Notes: generated by a model not told the origin, from the sequence alone. 64,000 nucleotides of DNA from Pseudomonas sp. G.S.17 (GCF_038096165.1 NZ_CP151076.1:3469501-3533500); one strand, 5' to 3'. Counted from the stretch's first letter, positions 25,021-33,930 are shown. Numbers and translations: made by a program.

Positions 25021-25107
25021 TTAAAACGGCGTTTCATTTTAAAAGCTTGAGGCCGAGTTTAGTCAGATTTTCTGGAGCGTCAAGAAAAATGAAACAGCGT
25101 TTTGATT
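25021..25107. promoter_or_regulatory. twin KdgR-like operators in the kdgK-kdgR divergent region
   Basis: Two near-identical AT-flanked dyads are present in opposite orientation. One is at 25021-25040, read leftward as AAAATGAAACGCCGTTTTAA; the other at 25087-25107 is AAATGAAAC-AGC-GTTTTGATT. Both match the KdgR-type consensus TGAAAC-N3-GTTTYA known for enterobacterial KdgR of the same IclR subgroup. Each sits close to one of the two divergent start sites, allowing repression of the kdgK operon and autoregulation. Confidence 0.75.
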
Positions 25108-25150
25108 CGCTAACGTATATCCTTGGGTTTTCGTTCCCGTTGGAGCCTTC

Positions 25151-25933
25151 ATGGACAACAGCACCCTTCAGAACAACGAACTGGTCTCCGCCGTCGCCCG
25201 GACCATGGCTGTCCTTGAGGCCCTGGCCGAGCATCCCGAGGAAAGCGGTGTGTCGGAAATCGCGCAGAAGCTGGACATGTCCAAAAGCACGGTTTATCGG
25301 TTTCTGCAGTCGCTCAAGGCCCGTGGCTATGTGGTGCAGGATGCCGAGGATCGCTATCGTCTCAGCGTTCGGCTGTTTGAACTGGGCGCGCAAGCCCTGC
25401 CCCATCTGGATATCGTCCGCGAAGCGGAGCCGGGTATGCGGCGTATCAACGAATTGACCGGCGAGACCGTACACCTGGGCATTCTCGACGAAGGCAACAT
25501 CGTCTACGTGCACAAGATCGACTCCAAATACAATCTGCGCATGTACTCGCGAATCGGCCGACGTGCGCCGCTTTATTGCACCGGTATCGGCAAGGTGCTG
25601 ATGGCGTGGCTGGAGCAGCCTGAGCTGATCGCCCATTTGCAGGAGGAAAGCTTCGAGCGCCGCACTGCCAACACCCTGACCAGCATCGAGGCGTATCTGC
25701 AGGAACTGGAAGTGGTTCGCGCCCAGGGCTATGCCGAAGACCATGAAGAATTCGAAGACAATATGCGCTGTCTGGCCGCGCCCATCCGCGATCGCTTTGG
25801 CCATGTGATCGGTGGCATGAGCGTGTCATTCCCCTGCTTTCGCTTTCGCGAAGAACTCAAGCAGGACTACGTCAAGCGGCTGATGGAAGCCACGCAGCAG
25901 ATTTCCAGCCAGCTAGGCTGGCATGTGCAATAG
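25151..25933 (+). CDS. kdgR: IclR-family regulator KdgR
   Basis: The 260-residue protein has an N-terminal winged helix (about 12-75: 'MAVLEALAEHPEESGVSEIA', 'LDMSKSTVYRFLQSL') and a C-terminal GAF-like ligand domain with 'VHLGILDEGNIVYVHKID', 'APLYCTGIGKVLMAWL' and 'ISSQLGW' at the end. Sequence type and position opposite kdgK identify it as KdgR, which in enterobacteria releases DNA on binding 2-keto-3-deoxygluconate. The operators at 25021-25107 fit that model. The stop at 25933 is followed by a degraded TonB-receptor locus. Confidence 0.9.
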   Translation: MDNSTLQNNELVSAVARTMAVLEALAEHPEESGVSEIAQKLDMSKSTVYRFLQSLKARGYVVQDAEDRYRLSVRLFELGAQALPHLDIVREAEPGMRRINELTGETVHLGILDEGNIVYVHKIDSKYNLRMYSRIGRRAPLYCTGIGKVLMAWLEQPELIAHLQEESFERRTANTLTSIEAYLQELEVVRAQGYAEDHEEFEDNMRCLAAPIRDRFGHVIGGMSVSFPCFRFREELKQDYVKRLMEATQQISSQLGWHVQ

Positions 25934-26002
25934 CTGACGCAGCCGGTCCGCAACGCGCTACTCCGTTTCACACAGGATTGCACTGACTCTCGTCGCAGGT
26001 AT

Positions 26003-26025
26003 TATTGCGAACGATTTTCAATAAG
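26003..26025 (+). promoter_or_regulatory. Fur-box-like site before a TonB-receptor remnant
   Basis: TATTGCGAACGATTTTCAAT followed by AAG resembles the Fur consensus (GATAATGATAATCATTATC) and the form common in pseudomonads, GCGAATGATTnTCA. It lies about 110 bases before the surviving TonB-dependent receptor segment, so it may be that gene's original iron-regulated promoter. Confidence 0.5.
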
Positions 26026-26133
26026 ACCTGTAAAACCAACCAGTGCAATCTCCTTCGTCCAGCAAACCGGGAGTCTTTTTCAGCGATCATCATCGTTGAC
26101 TGCTGGCGCATATTCATCGGCATCTGTGCAATC

Positions 26134-26292
26134 GGGGAAGTCACGCCCTACGCCGGCATCGTCTATGACCTGAATCGCGAATGGGCGGTTTATGCCAGCT
26201 ACACCGATGTATTCGAACCACAAACCGTCCGTGACACGGGCGGTTCGATGCTCAAACCGGTGATCGGCAGCAACTACGAAATCGGCCTGGCC
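26134..26292 (+). pseudogene. TonB-dependent siderophore receptor, internal/C-terminal shard
   Basis: About 53 codons read 'GEVTPYAGIVYDLNREWAVY', then 'ASYTDVFEPQTVRD' and 'LKPVIGSNYEIGL'. This is the conserved beta-barrel stretch of siderophore receptors (typical pattern: TPYAGVVYDLN...YASYT.IF.PQ...G..L.P..G.NYE.G.K). The plug domain, most of the barrel and the terminal Phe are gone, and the frame runs on into antisense of the pump gene. A full receptor would be about 800 residues. The upstream Fur-like box supports internal deletion of a once iron-regulated gene. Confidence 0.8.
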
Positions 26293-26295
26293 CAA

Positions 26296-29200
26296 TCACG
26301 ATGCGGTCCTGGTTTCCTCCGGGACCGGCCTCACCCTTTCCACGATCCCCATGACCATGACGAAAAACACCGGCACAAAAACCACCGCCAGCGTCGCCGT
26401 CAGCATGCCGCCGATCACGCCGGTACCGATGGCCTGTTGACTGGCCGAACTTGCGCCCGAGGCGAAGACCAGTGGAACTACACCAAGAATGAATGCCAGC
26501 GACGTCATGATGATCGGGCGCAAGCGCAAGCGTGCAGCTTGAATGCTGGCCTCGACACGGCTCATGCCTTGATCGTGGAGACTCTTGGCAAATTCGATGA
26601 TCAGGATCGCGTTCTTGGCCGATAGACCAATGATGGTGATCAGCCCGACTTTGAAGAACACATCGTTAGGCATGCCGCGTAACGTCACCGCCAACACCGC
26701 GCCGATAACTCCCAACGGCACTACCAACAAAACAGCAGCTGGAATAGCCCAGCTTTCGTAGAGCGCCGCGAGGCACAAAAACACCACCAGCATGGACAGG
26801 CCGAGCAACAACGGCGCCTGGCCACCCGATATGCTTTCCTGCAACGACAGACCCGTCCACTGCAGTGCAAAACCGGATGGCAGGCCAGACGCCAGACGCG
26901 CCATCTCATCCATCGCTTCACCGGTGCTGTGTCCCGGGGAAGGCTCACCAGACAGGCTCACCGAAGGATAACCATTGTAGCGATTGAGCTGCGCGGGCCC
27001 TCTTGTCCATTTGACTGTGGAAAATGCCGAAACTGGCACCATGCGTCCCTGGTTGTTTTTGATTTCCAGTTTCATGACGTCATCTACCTGCTGCCGACGA
27101 TCACCCTCGCTCTGCACAATTACTTGCTGCATGCGGCCAAGATTCGGGAAGTCATTGACGTAGGCCGAACCCAGCGACGTGGACAGCACGCTGGCAATGG
27201 CGGCGAACGAAACACCCATGGCATTGGCCTGCTGACGATCCACTTCGATGTTGACTTGAGGTGTTTCGGCCAGAGCGGCTTCGCGAACGTTTTGCAGGAT
27301 CGGGCTCTGGATGACTTTGCTCAGCAGATCGTCACGGGCCTGGCGCAAGGCGGCATAACCTTGCCCACTGCGATCCTGCAAGCGCACTTCAAAGCCACCC
27401 GACGTGCCCAGACCTTCTACCGGAGGCGGCAGCAGACTGAAGACCATGGCGTCCTTGAATGCGAAAAATACAGCGCTGGCACGATCCGCAATGGATTGCG
27501 CCGAGTCTTGCGCTTCTCGTTCAGACCAGTCTTTCAACGTAGTGAACGCAAGCGCAGCGTTTTGTCCACTACCGGAAAAACTGAAGCCGAGAATCATCAC
27601 GGTATTGGCAATACCGGGTTCCTGCGCGTTGTGCGCCTCGATCTGTTTGGCGATTTCGATGGTGCGGCTCTGGCTGGCACCCGGCGGCAACTGAACATCA
27701 GTGATGGTGTAACCCTGATCCTCAACCGGCAGAAACGAAGACGGCAGACGGGTAAATAACAGCCCCATGATGCCCACCAGCACCAGGAACACCAGCATAT
27801 AGCGGCCCAACTGGCCTACCGCTTTGCTGACCCAGCCTTCATAGCCGTCACTCATTCGCTCGAAACGACGGTTGAACCAGCCAAAAAAGCCTTTCTTCTC
27901 GTGATGCGAATTTTCCGGAATCGGCTTGAGCAAGGTTGCGCACAGGGCTGGCGTCAGGCTCAGGGCAAGGAAAGCCGAGAACACGATGGAAACCGCCATG
28001 GAAATCGAGAACTGCTGATAGATCACGCCGACGGATCCGGACATGAAGGCCATGGGGATGAATACAGCGGTCAGTACCAGCGTGATGCCGATGATTGCGC
28101 TGCTGATTTCAGTCATGGCCTTGCGCGTGGCGTCTTTGGGTGAAAGTCCTTCCTGCACCATCAGTCTTTCGACGTTTTCCACGACGACAATGGCGTCATC
28201 CACCAGAATACCGATGGCCAATACCATGCCGAACAGCGTCAGCACGTTGATTGAAAAGCCGAGCACATACATCACCGCAAACGTACCCATCAGTGCAACG
28301 GGTACTACAAGGGCTGGAATCAAGGTGTAACGAATGTTCTGCAGGAACACGAACATCACGATGAACACCAGCACCATGGCCTCAAGCAAGGTGTAGATAA
28401 CCTTGGTGATCGAGACTTTCACGAAAGGCGACGTATCGTAAGGGATGTCGTATTTCACCCCGGCCGGAAAATACTTCGACAACTCATCAAGCTTGTCCCG
28501 CACGTGGGTGGCAGTACTCATCGCGTTGCCTGCCGGTGCCAGTTGTACACCCAACGCCACCGATTGCTGACCATTCAGGCGCGTCGCGAAATTGTAGCTC
28601 TGGCCACCGACTTCAACCCGCGCCACGTCGCCGATGGTCACGTTGGACCCGTTCGGATTGGCCTTGAGTACGATAGCAGCAAATTCTTCAGGGGTACTTA
28701 ACTGGCCTTTGACCATGACCGTTGCGGTCAGCTCTTGATCGGTGGCAGACGGCAAGTCGCCGATACTGCCGGCTGAGACCTGAACGTTCTGCTCGGAAAT
28801 AGCCTGACTGACATCAGCGGGCGTCAGGTTGAAAGCGACGAGCTTTTGCGGATCTATCCAGACACGCATGGCGCGCTCGGAACCAAACAACTGCGCTTTA
28901 CCCACACCATCAAGCCGCTTGAGTTCGTTGACGACGTTACGCGTCAGGTAATCGCTCAGGGCTATTTCGTCCATTCGCCCATCCGTGGAGGTCAACGTCG
29001 CAATCATCAGGAAGCCAGCCGAGGTTTCCTCGATCTGCAACCCTTGCTGGCTTACTGCGCGCGGCAAGCGGGGTTCGACGACTTTCAACCGGTTTTGCAC
29101 GTCGACCTTGGCCAGCTCGGGATCAGTGCCCGGCTGAAAGGTTACGGTAATGGTGGCTTGGCCTTGACTGCTGCTGGAGCTGAAATACAGCAGGTGATTG

Positions 29201-29415
29201 ACGCCGTTGAGTTCCTGCTCGATCAGGCTCACCACGCTTTCGTCGATGGTCTGGGCGGACGCACCGGGATACGTCGCGGTCAACTCGATTTGTGGCGGCG
29301 CGACGCTGGGATACTGGGCTACGGGCAGTTTCGGTATCGCCAACAGGCCCGCGAGGACAATAAACAACGCGATGACCCAGGCGAATACCGGCCGATCAAT
29401 AAAGAAGTGCGGCAT
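26296..29415 (-). CDS. RND multidrug efflux permease (HAE1, MexB/AcrB type)
   Basis: A 1039-residue inner-membrane proton antiporter. The start 'MPHFFIDRPVFAWVIALFIV' is the HAE1 hallmark. Two large periplasmic loops ('PVAQYPSVAPPQIELTATYP', 'GASQSRTIEIAKQIEAH') and twelve predicted membrane helices follow, with the proton-relay Asp pair in 'GILVDDAIVVVENVERLM' (about 405-410) and the Lys of 'LSAKNAILIIEFAK'. It expels drugs as a trimer with the adaptor encoded just upstream, sharing one base (TAATG). No outer-membrane channel gene follows; a remote TolC/OprM-type protein would be needed. The two-component pair at 30729 probably controls it. Confidence 0.94.
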   Translation of the reverse strand: MPHFFIDRPVFAWVIALFIVLAGLLAIPKLPVAQYPSVAPPQIELTATYPGASAQTIDESVVSLIEQELNGVNHLLYFSSSSSQGQATITVTFQPGTDPELAKVDVQNRLKVVEPRLPRAVSQQGLQIEETSAGFLMIATLTSTDGRMDEIALSDYLTRNVVNELKRLDGVGKAQLFGSERAMRVWIDPQKLVAFNLTPADVSQAISEQNVQVSAGSIGDLPSATDQELTATVMVKGQLSTPEEFAAIVLKANPNGSNVTIGDVARVEVGGQSYNFATRLNGQQSVALGVQLAPAGNAMSTATHVRDKLDELSKYFPAGVKYDIPYDTSPFVKVSITKVIYTLLEAMVLVFIVMFVFLQNIRYTLIPALVVPVALMGTFAVMYVLGFSINVLTLFGMVLAIGILVDDAIVVVENVERLMVQEGLSPKDATRKAMTEISSAIIGITLVLTAVFIPMAFMSGSVGVIYQQFSISMAVSIVFSAFLALSLTPALCATLLKPIPENSHHEKKGFFGWFNRRFERMSDGYEGWVSKAVGQLGRYMLVFLVLVGIMGLLFTRLPSSFLPVEDQGYTITDVQLPPGASQSRTIEIAKQIEAHNAQEPGIANTVMILGFSFSGSGQNAALAFTTLKDWSEREAQDSAQSIADRASAVFFAFKDAMVFSLLPPPVEGLGTSGGFEVRLQDRSGQGYAALRQARDDLLSKVIQSPILQNVREAALAETPQVNIEVDRQQANAMGVSFAAIASVLSTSLGSAYVNDFPNLGRMQQVIVQSEGDRRQQVDDVMKLEIKNNQGRMVPVSAFSTVKWTRGPAQLNRYNGYPSVSLSGEPSPGHSTGEAMDEMARLASGLPSGFALQWTGLSLQESISGGQAPLLLGLSMLVVFLCLAALYESWAIPAAVLLVVPLGVIGAVLAVTLRGMPNDVFFKVGLITIIGLSAKNAILIIEFAKSLHDQGMSRVEASIQAARLRLRPIIMTSLAFILGVVPLVFASGASSASQQAIGTGVIGGMLTATLAVVFVPVFFVMVMGIVERVRPVPEETRTAS

Positions 29416-30578
29416 TACTTCTGCTCCGCAGCAGACGATTGCGCGCCCTGCTCTTCTGTGGTGACTGGCATACCCGGCTGCACATGCTGCAGACCTGACA
29501 CCACCACCCGATCACCCGCTTCAAGCCCGGTCTTTACGATCCAGCGACTCTTCTGCACCCCGCCCAGTTCAATGGCACGTTCCCGGGTTTTGCCCTCAGC
29601 ATCCACAATCATTACCAGGGCCTTGCCTCCGGCATCGCGTTGTACCGCGCGCTGGGCAATGGTGATGCCCCCTTCCGTGCGAGCCTGATCCAGCTGCACG
29701 CGAATGAAACTGCCTGGCAGCAGCTCACTTTGCGGGTTGGGGAACTCGCTGCGCAGGACGATCTGGCCGGTGCTTTGATCGACCGTCAGGTCAGAAAACA
29801 GCAACTTGCCTTTCAGTGGGTAAGGGCTGCCATCCTCTTGAATCAGCGTCGCGGTAATCTGACCCTGGTCAAGTTGCTGCAACTGGCCCTGGCGCAATGA
29901 CGTGCGCAGCTCGCTGATCTGTCGGGTGGACTGATTGATATCTGCGTAGATCGGCTGTAATTGCTGAATGGTCGCCAGTGCAGTGGCGTCGCCCTGCCCA
30001 ACCAATGCGCCTTCCGTAACCAGCGCCTTGCTGATGCGCCCGGAAATTGGCGCGGTGACGGTGGCGTAACCAAGGTTCAGGCGCGCGCGTTTGAGGGCGG
30101 CCTTGGTCGACGCCACATCCGCCTGGGCTTGCAGAAAACCAGCGCGCGCGTTTTCCGCTTCCTGACGACTCACGGCATTGATCATCACCAATTCTGCATA
30201 ACGATCTGACTGCAATCGGGTCTGATACTGGTTGGCTTCGGCCTTGCGTAAAGCCGCCTCGGCGCTGTCGACATCGGCCTGGAACGGCGCAGGATCGATG
30301 CGAAAGAGAACATCACCTTGCTTGACGTCAGTGCCTTCGCGATAGACCCGCTGTAGCACGATGCCCGCCACTCGCGCGCGAACTTCGGCAGTACGCGGTG
30401 AAACCAGACGGCCATTAAGTTCTGTGGTTAGCGTCAGGCCCTGCGTCTTGACCGTTTCCACACTCACTCGCGGCGACGGCATGTCTTGCGGCGCAGGCGG
30501 CTTACCGCAAGCGGTCAGCGCGGCAAGACCCGCACACAGCAGCAAACGGTATGGATCGAGACGAAAAAAAGACGGCAT
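29415..30578 (-). CDS. RND efflux periplasmic adaptor lipoprotein (MexA/AcrA type)
   Basis: This 387-residue membrane-fusion protein starts with a lipoprotein signal and lipobox 'LTAC' (Cys about 24), so the mature protein is lipid-anchored in the inner membrane. 'EVRARVAGIVLQRVYREGTD' and 'VTAPISGRISKALVTEGALV' form the split lipoyl domain, between which lies the coiled-coil hairpin (about 100-165, with the 'DRYAELVMINAVSRQE' tip). Beta-barrel and membrane-proximal domains follow. It bridges the permease at 26296 to an outer-membrane channel. Divergent from the response regulator, with phased direct repeats in between. Confidence 0.93.
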   Translation of the reverse strand: MPSFFRLDPYRLLLCAGLAALTACGKPPAPQDMPSPRVSVETVKTQGLTLTTELNGRLVSPRTAEVRARVAGIVLQRVYREGTDVKQGDVLFRIDPAPFQADVDSAEAALRKAEANQYQTRLQSDRYAELVMINAVSRQEAENARAGFLQAQADVASTKAALKRARLNLGYATVTAPISGRISKALVTEGALVGQGDATALATIQQLQPIYADINQSTRQISELRTSLRQGQLQQLDQGQITATLIQEDGSPYPLKGKLLFSDLTVDQSTGQIVLRSEFPNPQSELLPGSFIRVQLDQARTEGGITIAQRAVQRDAGGKALVMIVDAEGKTRERAIELGGVQKSRWIVKTGLEAGDRVVVSGLQHVQPGMPVTTEEQGAQSSAAEQK

Positions 30579-30630
30579 GATGGCGTTCCCCTAAAGATCA
30601 CGCCATGCTAGAGACACTCTCTAAAGTGCA

Positions 30631-30665
30631 TGTAAACAAGTGTTGGGAAGATGTGAAGAAGTGTT
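30631..30665. promoter_or_regulatory. 21-bp-phased direct repeat, likely response-regulator site
   Basis: TGTAAACAAGTGTT (30631-30644) recurs as TGTGAAGAAGTGTT (30652-30665), 12 of 14 bases identical, with starts 21 bp apart (two helical turns). OmpR/PhoB-class regulators bind such direct repeats as head-to-tail dimers. The site lies between the divergent pump and two-component genes, 53 bases upstream of the adaptor start. Confidence 0.65.
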
Positions 30666-30728
30666 AAGGCTTCGTACTAACCTGGCATGCCCTGGTTATG
30701 CTGCTCACTTTGCGAAACGGCCCGAAGA

Positions 30729-31433
30729 ATGACCAGGATAATGCTTGTCGAGGATGACGCGGCGCTGTCTGAGCTGATTGCCAGCTACCTGCAGCGCTTC
30801 GAATACGAAGTGGCGGTGATCAACCGTGGCGATAAGGCGGTTGCAGGCATGCATCAGTTGCGACCCGACCTGGTCATTCTCGACCTGATGCTGCCGGGCC
30901 TGGATGGCTTGCATGTCTGTCGGCAGTTGCGGGACGAAAGGCCTGCACTGCCGATCATCATGCTCACTGCCCGTGACCAGAGCGACGACCAGATACTTGG
31001 CCTGGAAACCGGCGCGGATGATTACGTCGCCAAACCCTGCGAGCCGCGAGTGCTGCTGGCACGAATTCGCACGCTACTGCGGCGCAGCACCCCCGCCGCC
31101 GCCCAGCGCAGCGATCCTCGGCAAATCGTCCTGGGCCAGCTCGTCATCGACTTGACCGAGCGCCAGGTGCGATGGCGCAAGCAGGACGTGGACCTGTCAT
31201 CCGGCGAATACAATCTGCTTCTGGTGCTTGCCACTCACGTCGGCGAAGTCTTGAGTCGCGATCAGTTGATCCAGCAACTGCGCGGCATCGAATTCAACGG
31301 GATTGACCGCTCGGTGGATGTCGCGATTTCCAAGCTGCGCCGCAAATTCGAAGATGACCCGAGCGAACCCCGCAAGATCAAAACCGTATGGGGCAAGGGT
31401 TACTTGTTAAGCCGCTCCGAGTGGGATGAGTAG
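30729..31433 (+). CDS. OmpR/PhoB-class response regulator (RstA-like)
   Basis: A 234-residue regulator from the ATG at 30729. The receiver domain (1-115) has the acidic pocket 'LVEDDAAL', phospho-acceptor Asp in 'LVILDLMLPGLDG' (about 51), Thr in 'IMLTARDQ' and Lys in 'YVAKPCEPR'. The C-terminal winged helix (about 135-232, 'VDLSSGEYNLLLVLATHVGE', 'DVAISKLRRKFEDD', 'VWGKGYLL') binds DNA. A longer frame start at 30687 would add 14 residues not expected for the family. Paired with the kinase at 31489 and divergent from the pump, so pump control is likely, comparable in layout to AdeRS-AdeABC of Acinetobacter. Confidence 0.92.
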   Translation: MTRIMLVEDDAALSELIASYLQRFEYEVAVINRGDKAVAGMHQLRPDLVILDLMLPGLDGLHVCRQLRDERPALPIIMLTARDQSDDQILGLETGADDYVAKPCEPRVLLARIRTLLRRSTPAAAQRSDPRQIVLGQLVIDLTERQVRWRKQDVDLSSGEYNLLLVLATHVGEVLSRDQLIQQLRGIEFNGIDRSVDVAISKLRRKFEDDPSEPRKIKTVWGKGYLLSRSEWDE

Positions 31434-31488
31434 CCCGACCCTTTGCACGTTACGCTTCCCTTCCGACTTCAATAGTTGATCAATCCCC

Positions 31489-32805
31489 ATGTTCAAAATG
31501 CTCGCTCGGCTGTACCTGATCATGCTGGTGACTTACGGCGTTGCGCTCTACACCGTTCCGGGGCTGGTATTGAGCTTGTTCGATGAGCGCACCGGCACTT
31601 ACAACCAACAGCAGGCCAAGGGCACCTTACGGCTGATCCAGGTGCGCTTCAGTCAGACCCCGCAAGATTCCTGGCCAGCACTGGAGCGGGAGCTGCAGGC
31701 AGACTTCACGCCTCTGCAGCTGAGGGTCATCTCGCTGGCGGACCCCAGCCTGACCGCAAGCGAACGCGAGGCCCTGAAACAGGGCAAGAATGCCGTGCGC
31801 AGCGGCTACTTCGGCGAGCTGGGAACCGCGCTGACACAACTTCCCGGTGATCATGTGATTGAACTGGTGTCGCCGGATCCACCGGTCGACATCAATATCA
31901 TCTACTGGCTGATGAACATTCTGGTTGGCGCAGCGCTGCTCGCTTGCCTGCTGATCTGGGTATGGCCGCACTGGCGTGATCTGCAACGGCTCAAGCGCAC
32001 TGCGATGATGCTGGGCAACGGCAACCTGGCAGAACGAACCCGGATTTCGCCGCGCTCGAACATTGGCGAACTGGCCCAGGTGTTCGACAAAATGGCTCAG
32101 GACGTTGAAGGATTGCTCAATCAGCAACAGGAGCTGCTGAATGCAGTCTCCCACGAATTGCGCACGCCTTTATCGAGGCTGGAGTTCGGTATGGCGTTGG
32201 TCATGGCCGACCCGCTGGAGCCGCAAACCAGGCTGCGACTGGAACAGATGCTCGGACATGTGCGAGAGCTGGACACCTTGATTGACGAGCTGCTCTCGTA
32301 CACTCGCCTGCAATCACCGTACCAGCTCCCTGAGCTACAGGAAGTGCCGATGCAGGCTTACCTCGACAGCGTGCTGGGCGGGTTTATCGACGAACAGGAA
32401 AGCCGAGAATTCACCTTGATCCTGCAGTTTGAAGACGCACCCGAGCGCTTCGTGCTTGACCCGCGCCTGACCGCGCGCGCCATACAAAACCTGATCAACA
32501 ACGCGATCCGATATTGTGAACGGCAGATTCGGGTTATTGCACGGGCGCATCCTGACAACGGCCTCATTGTCAGCATTGAGGACGATGGCATCGGGATACC
32601 TGTCGATGAGCGCGAGCGCGTCTTCGAACCGTTTTACCGCATGGACAGAAGCCGGGATCGCGACACCGGAGGCTTCGGCCTGGGTTTGGCAATCAGTCGA
32701 CGGGCCGTGGAATGCCAGGGCGGCAGAGTCGTCGTCGGCTCATCGCCACTTGGCGGCGCCAGATTTGAGATTTTTTTGCCGCTCGCCAGCACACCATGCA
32801 ACTAA
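31489..32805 (+). CDS. sensor histidine kinase (RstB-like)
   Basis: A 438-residue membrane kinase. Helix 1 (about 6-28) and helix 2 (about 140-165, 'IIYWLMNILVGAALLACLLI') enclose a periplasmic sensor of about 110 residues. A HAMP domain follows, then the phospho-acceptor His in 'AVSHELRTPLSRLEFGM' (about 223). The ATP-binding HATPase domain has N-box 'IQNLINNAIRY', G1 'EDDGIGIP' and 'GFGLGLAISRRAVECQGG'. It autophosphorylates and passes phosphate to the regulator encoded 55 bases upstream. Its 3' end overlaps, antisense, the open frame trailing the MlaA shard. Stimulus unknown. Confidence 0.92.
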   Translation: MFKMLARLYLIMLVTYGVALYTVPGLVLSLFDERTGTYNQQQAKGTLRLIQVRFSQTPQDSWPALERELQADFTPLQLRVISLADPSLTASEREALKQGKNAVRSGYFGELGTALTQLPGDHVIELVSPDPPVDINIIYWLMNILVGAALLACLLIWVWPHWRDLQRLKRTAMMLGNGNLAERTRISPRSNIGELAQVFDKMAQDVEGLLNQQQELLNAVSHELRTPLSRLEFGMALVMADPLEPQTRLRLEQMLGHVRELDTLIDELLSYTRLQSPYQLPELQEVPMQAYLDSVLGGFIDEQESREFTLILQFEDAPERFVLDPRLTARAIQNLINNAIRYCERQIRVIARAHPDNGLIVSIEDDGIGIPVDERERVFEPFYRMDRSRDRDTGGFGLGLAISRRAVECQGGRVVVGSSPLGGARFEIFLPLASTPCN

Positions 32806-32889
32806 ACCTTCACCGCCTTCCCATTGCTGATTATCCAGCGGATCATGCGGGTCAACGGGATGCGAGGTGGCGACCGAGCGTTCGCCATT

Positions 32890-33204
32890 GCCTTGCAGCA
32901 GGTCGTTGATGAAGACCTTGGGTTCGCCGAAGTTGGCGACGAAGTTATGAATGCCCGCCTGGAAGAAGTCCGGCAAGTGCAGATAACCACGGGCAACCGG
33001 CGCCAACGCGTAATCGTCGACCGTGCGGTTAAAAGCGAAGATGCCACGGTTGACCGGTTCCGCCGGATCATGAAGGGTGTAGCTCACGTTATCGCAGGGG
33101 CCCCCCGGTGCAGAGGGCGCGCTCGCGCAACCGCTGGCAAGCACGGCAACAAAACCGGCAAGCGTGGAGCGAACAACAGGTGAAGCGCATTTGATAATTG
33201 GCAT
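32890..33204 (-). pseudogene. mlaA: MlaA (VacJ) outer-membrane lipoprotein, truncated 3' half
   Basis: The N-terminal part is normal: signal and lipobox 'LASGCAS', 'DPAEPVNRGIFAFNRTVDDY', 'FFQAGIHNFVANFGEP' and 'FINDLLQG'. MlaA normally continues for another 120-140 residues with 'STVGLGGLFDVA', but after 32890 the frame runs through unrelated sequence to a stop at 32740 inside the kinase gene (antisense). About 105 of roughly 230 residues survive. MlaA removes phospholipids from the outer leaflet of the outer membrane; this copy cannot form the ring. An intact copy is presumably elsewhere. Confidence 0.78.
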
Positions 33205-33424
33205 ACAAGGCATCTCGGCAAGGACTGCTGGCGATCCTGCCTGCGCTTTTTTGCCTGAAGATTTCTGCTTTATGCCGCTCCTGTAGTTTTGTTACCAGGT
33301 TGAAATCTATGGCGTAGTGCCGGGAGTGATTCCACCTCCCCTCCTGCGCATTCATTCCGGCAGCGAGCCCACGTAAACCTCGCGATATCCGGGCCGCTTT
33401 CTGCGCAGGCGAGGTTCAATCTCC

Positions 33425-33913
33425 TCAAGACCCGGCTGGCAGTTGTTGCTCCAGCGCATCGGCGAATTTGCGCATGAGTCGCACGAGGCTGTCGACGTCT
33501 TCCTCAGACCAATTCTCGAATATCGCGCGGCCGAGCTGCTCACGTGCGGCGTCGATGCTGTCCGTCATTTCCTTGCCTTTGGGCGAGATGACTGCCTGCC
33601 GCAAGCGACGGTCAGCGGCATTTTCGTGACGCGTGACAAGCTCCATGCTTTCGAGCTTGCTGACCTGTCGGCTGATGGTCGTGTAGTCCCGGCCCAGACG
33701 ATCGGCCAACTCAACGACACCAATCGGTCCCAGACGCTCGATCAGCACCAGCAAGCGAAAAAGCGCCTGATCAAGCCGAACGCCTGCTTCATTGATCAGC
33801 CTTTCGTCATTTCGAGGCCTGTTCATCACGCTGACGATACTGATCAGCGCGCCGTGCAGCTCCCTCATCTGTTTCGAACTATGTGTATCTTGCACTCTTT
33901 TCTTCGATGGCAT
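33425..33913 (-). CDS. MarR-family transcriptional regulator
   Basis: A protein of about 162 residues from the ATG at 33913, preceded by AGGAGA; an extension to 33943 overlaps the divergent promoter. The winged helix is clear: 'DQALFRLLVLIERLGPIGVV' , 'ELADRLGRDYTTISRQVSKLE' (recognition helix) and 'RHENAADRRLRQAVISPKG' (wing). MarR proteins repress neighbouring detoxification or degradation genes until an aromatic ligand binds. The FAD monooxygenase starts only 50 bases away in the opposite direction and is the likely target. Confidence 0.9.
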   Translation of the reverse strand: MPSKKRVQDTHSSKQMRELHGALISIVSVMNRPRNDERLINEAGVRLDQALFRLLVLIERLGPIGVVELADRLGRDYTTISRQVSKLESMELVTRHENAADRRLRQAVISPKGKEMTDSIDAAREQLGRAIFENWSEEDVDSLVRLMRKFADALEQQLPAGS

Positions 33914-33930
33914 AGCCTTTCTCCTAATGC

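Noticed and set aside
26005..26625. 206-codon frame after kdgR as a real gene
   Set aside because: Only its middle is a TonB-receptor shard; the rest is antisense of the pump permease.
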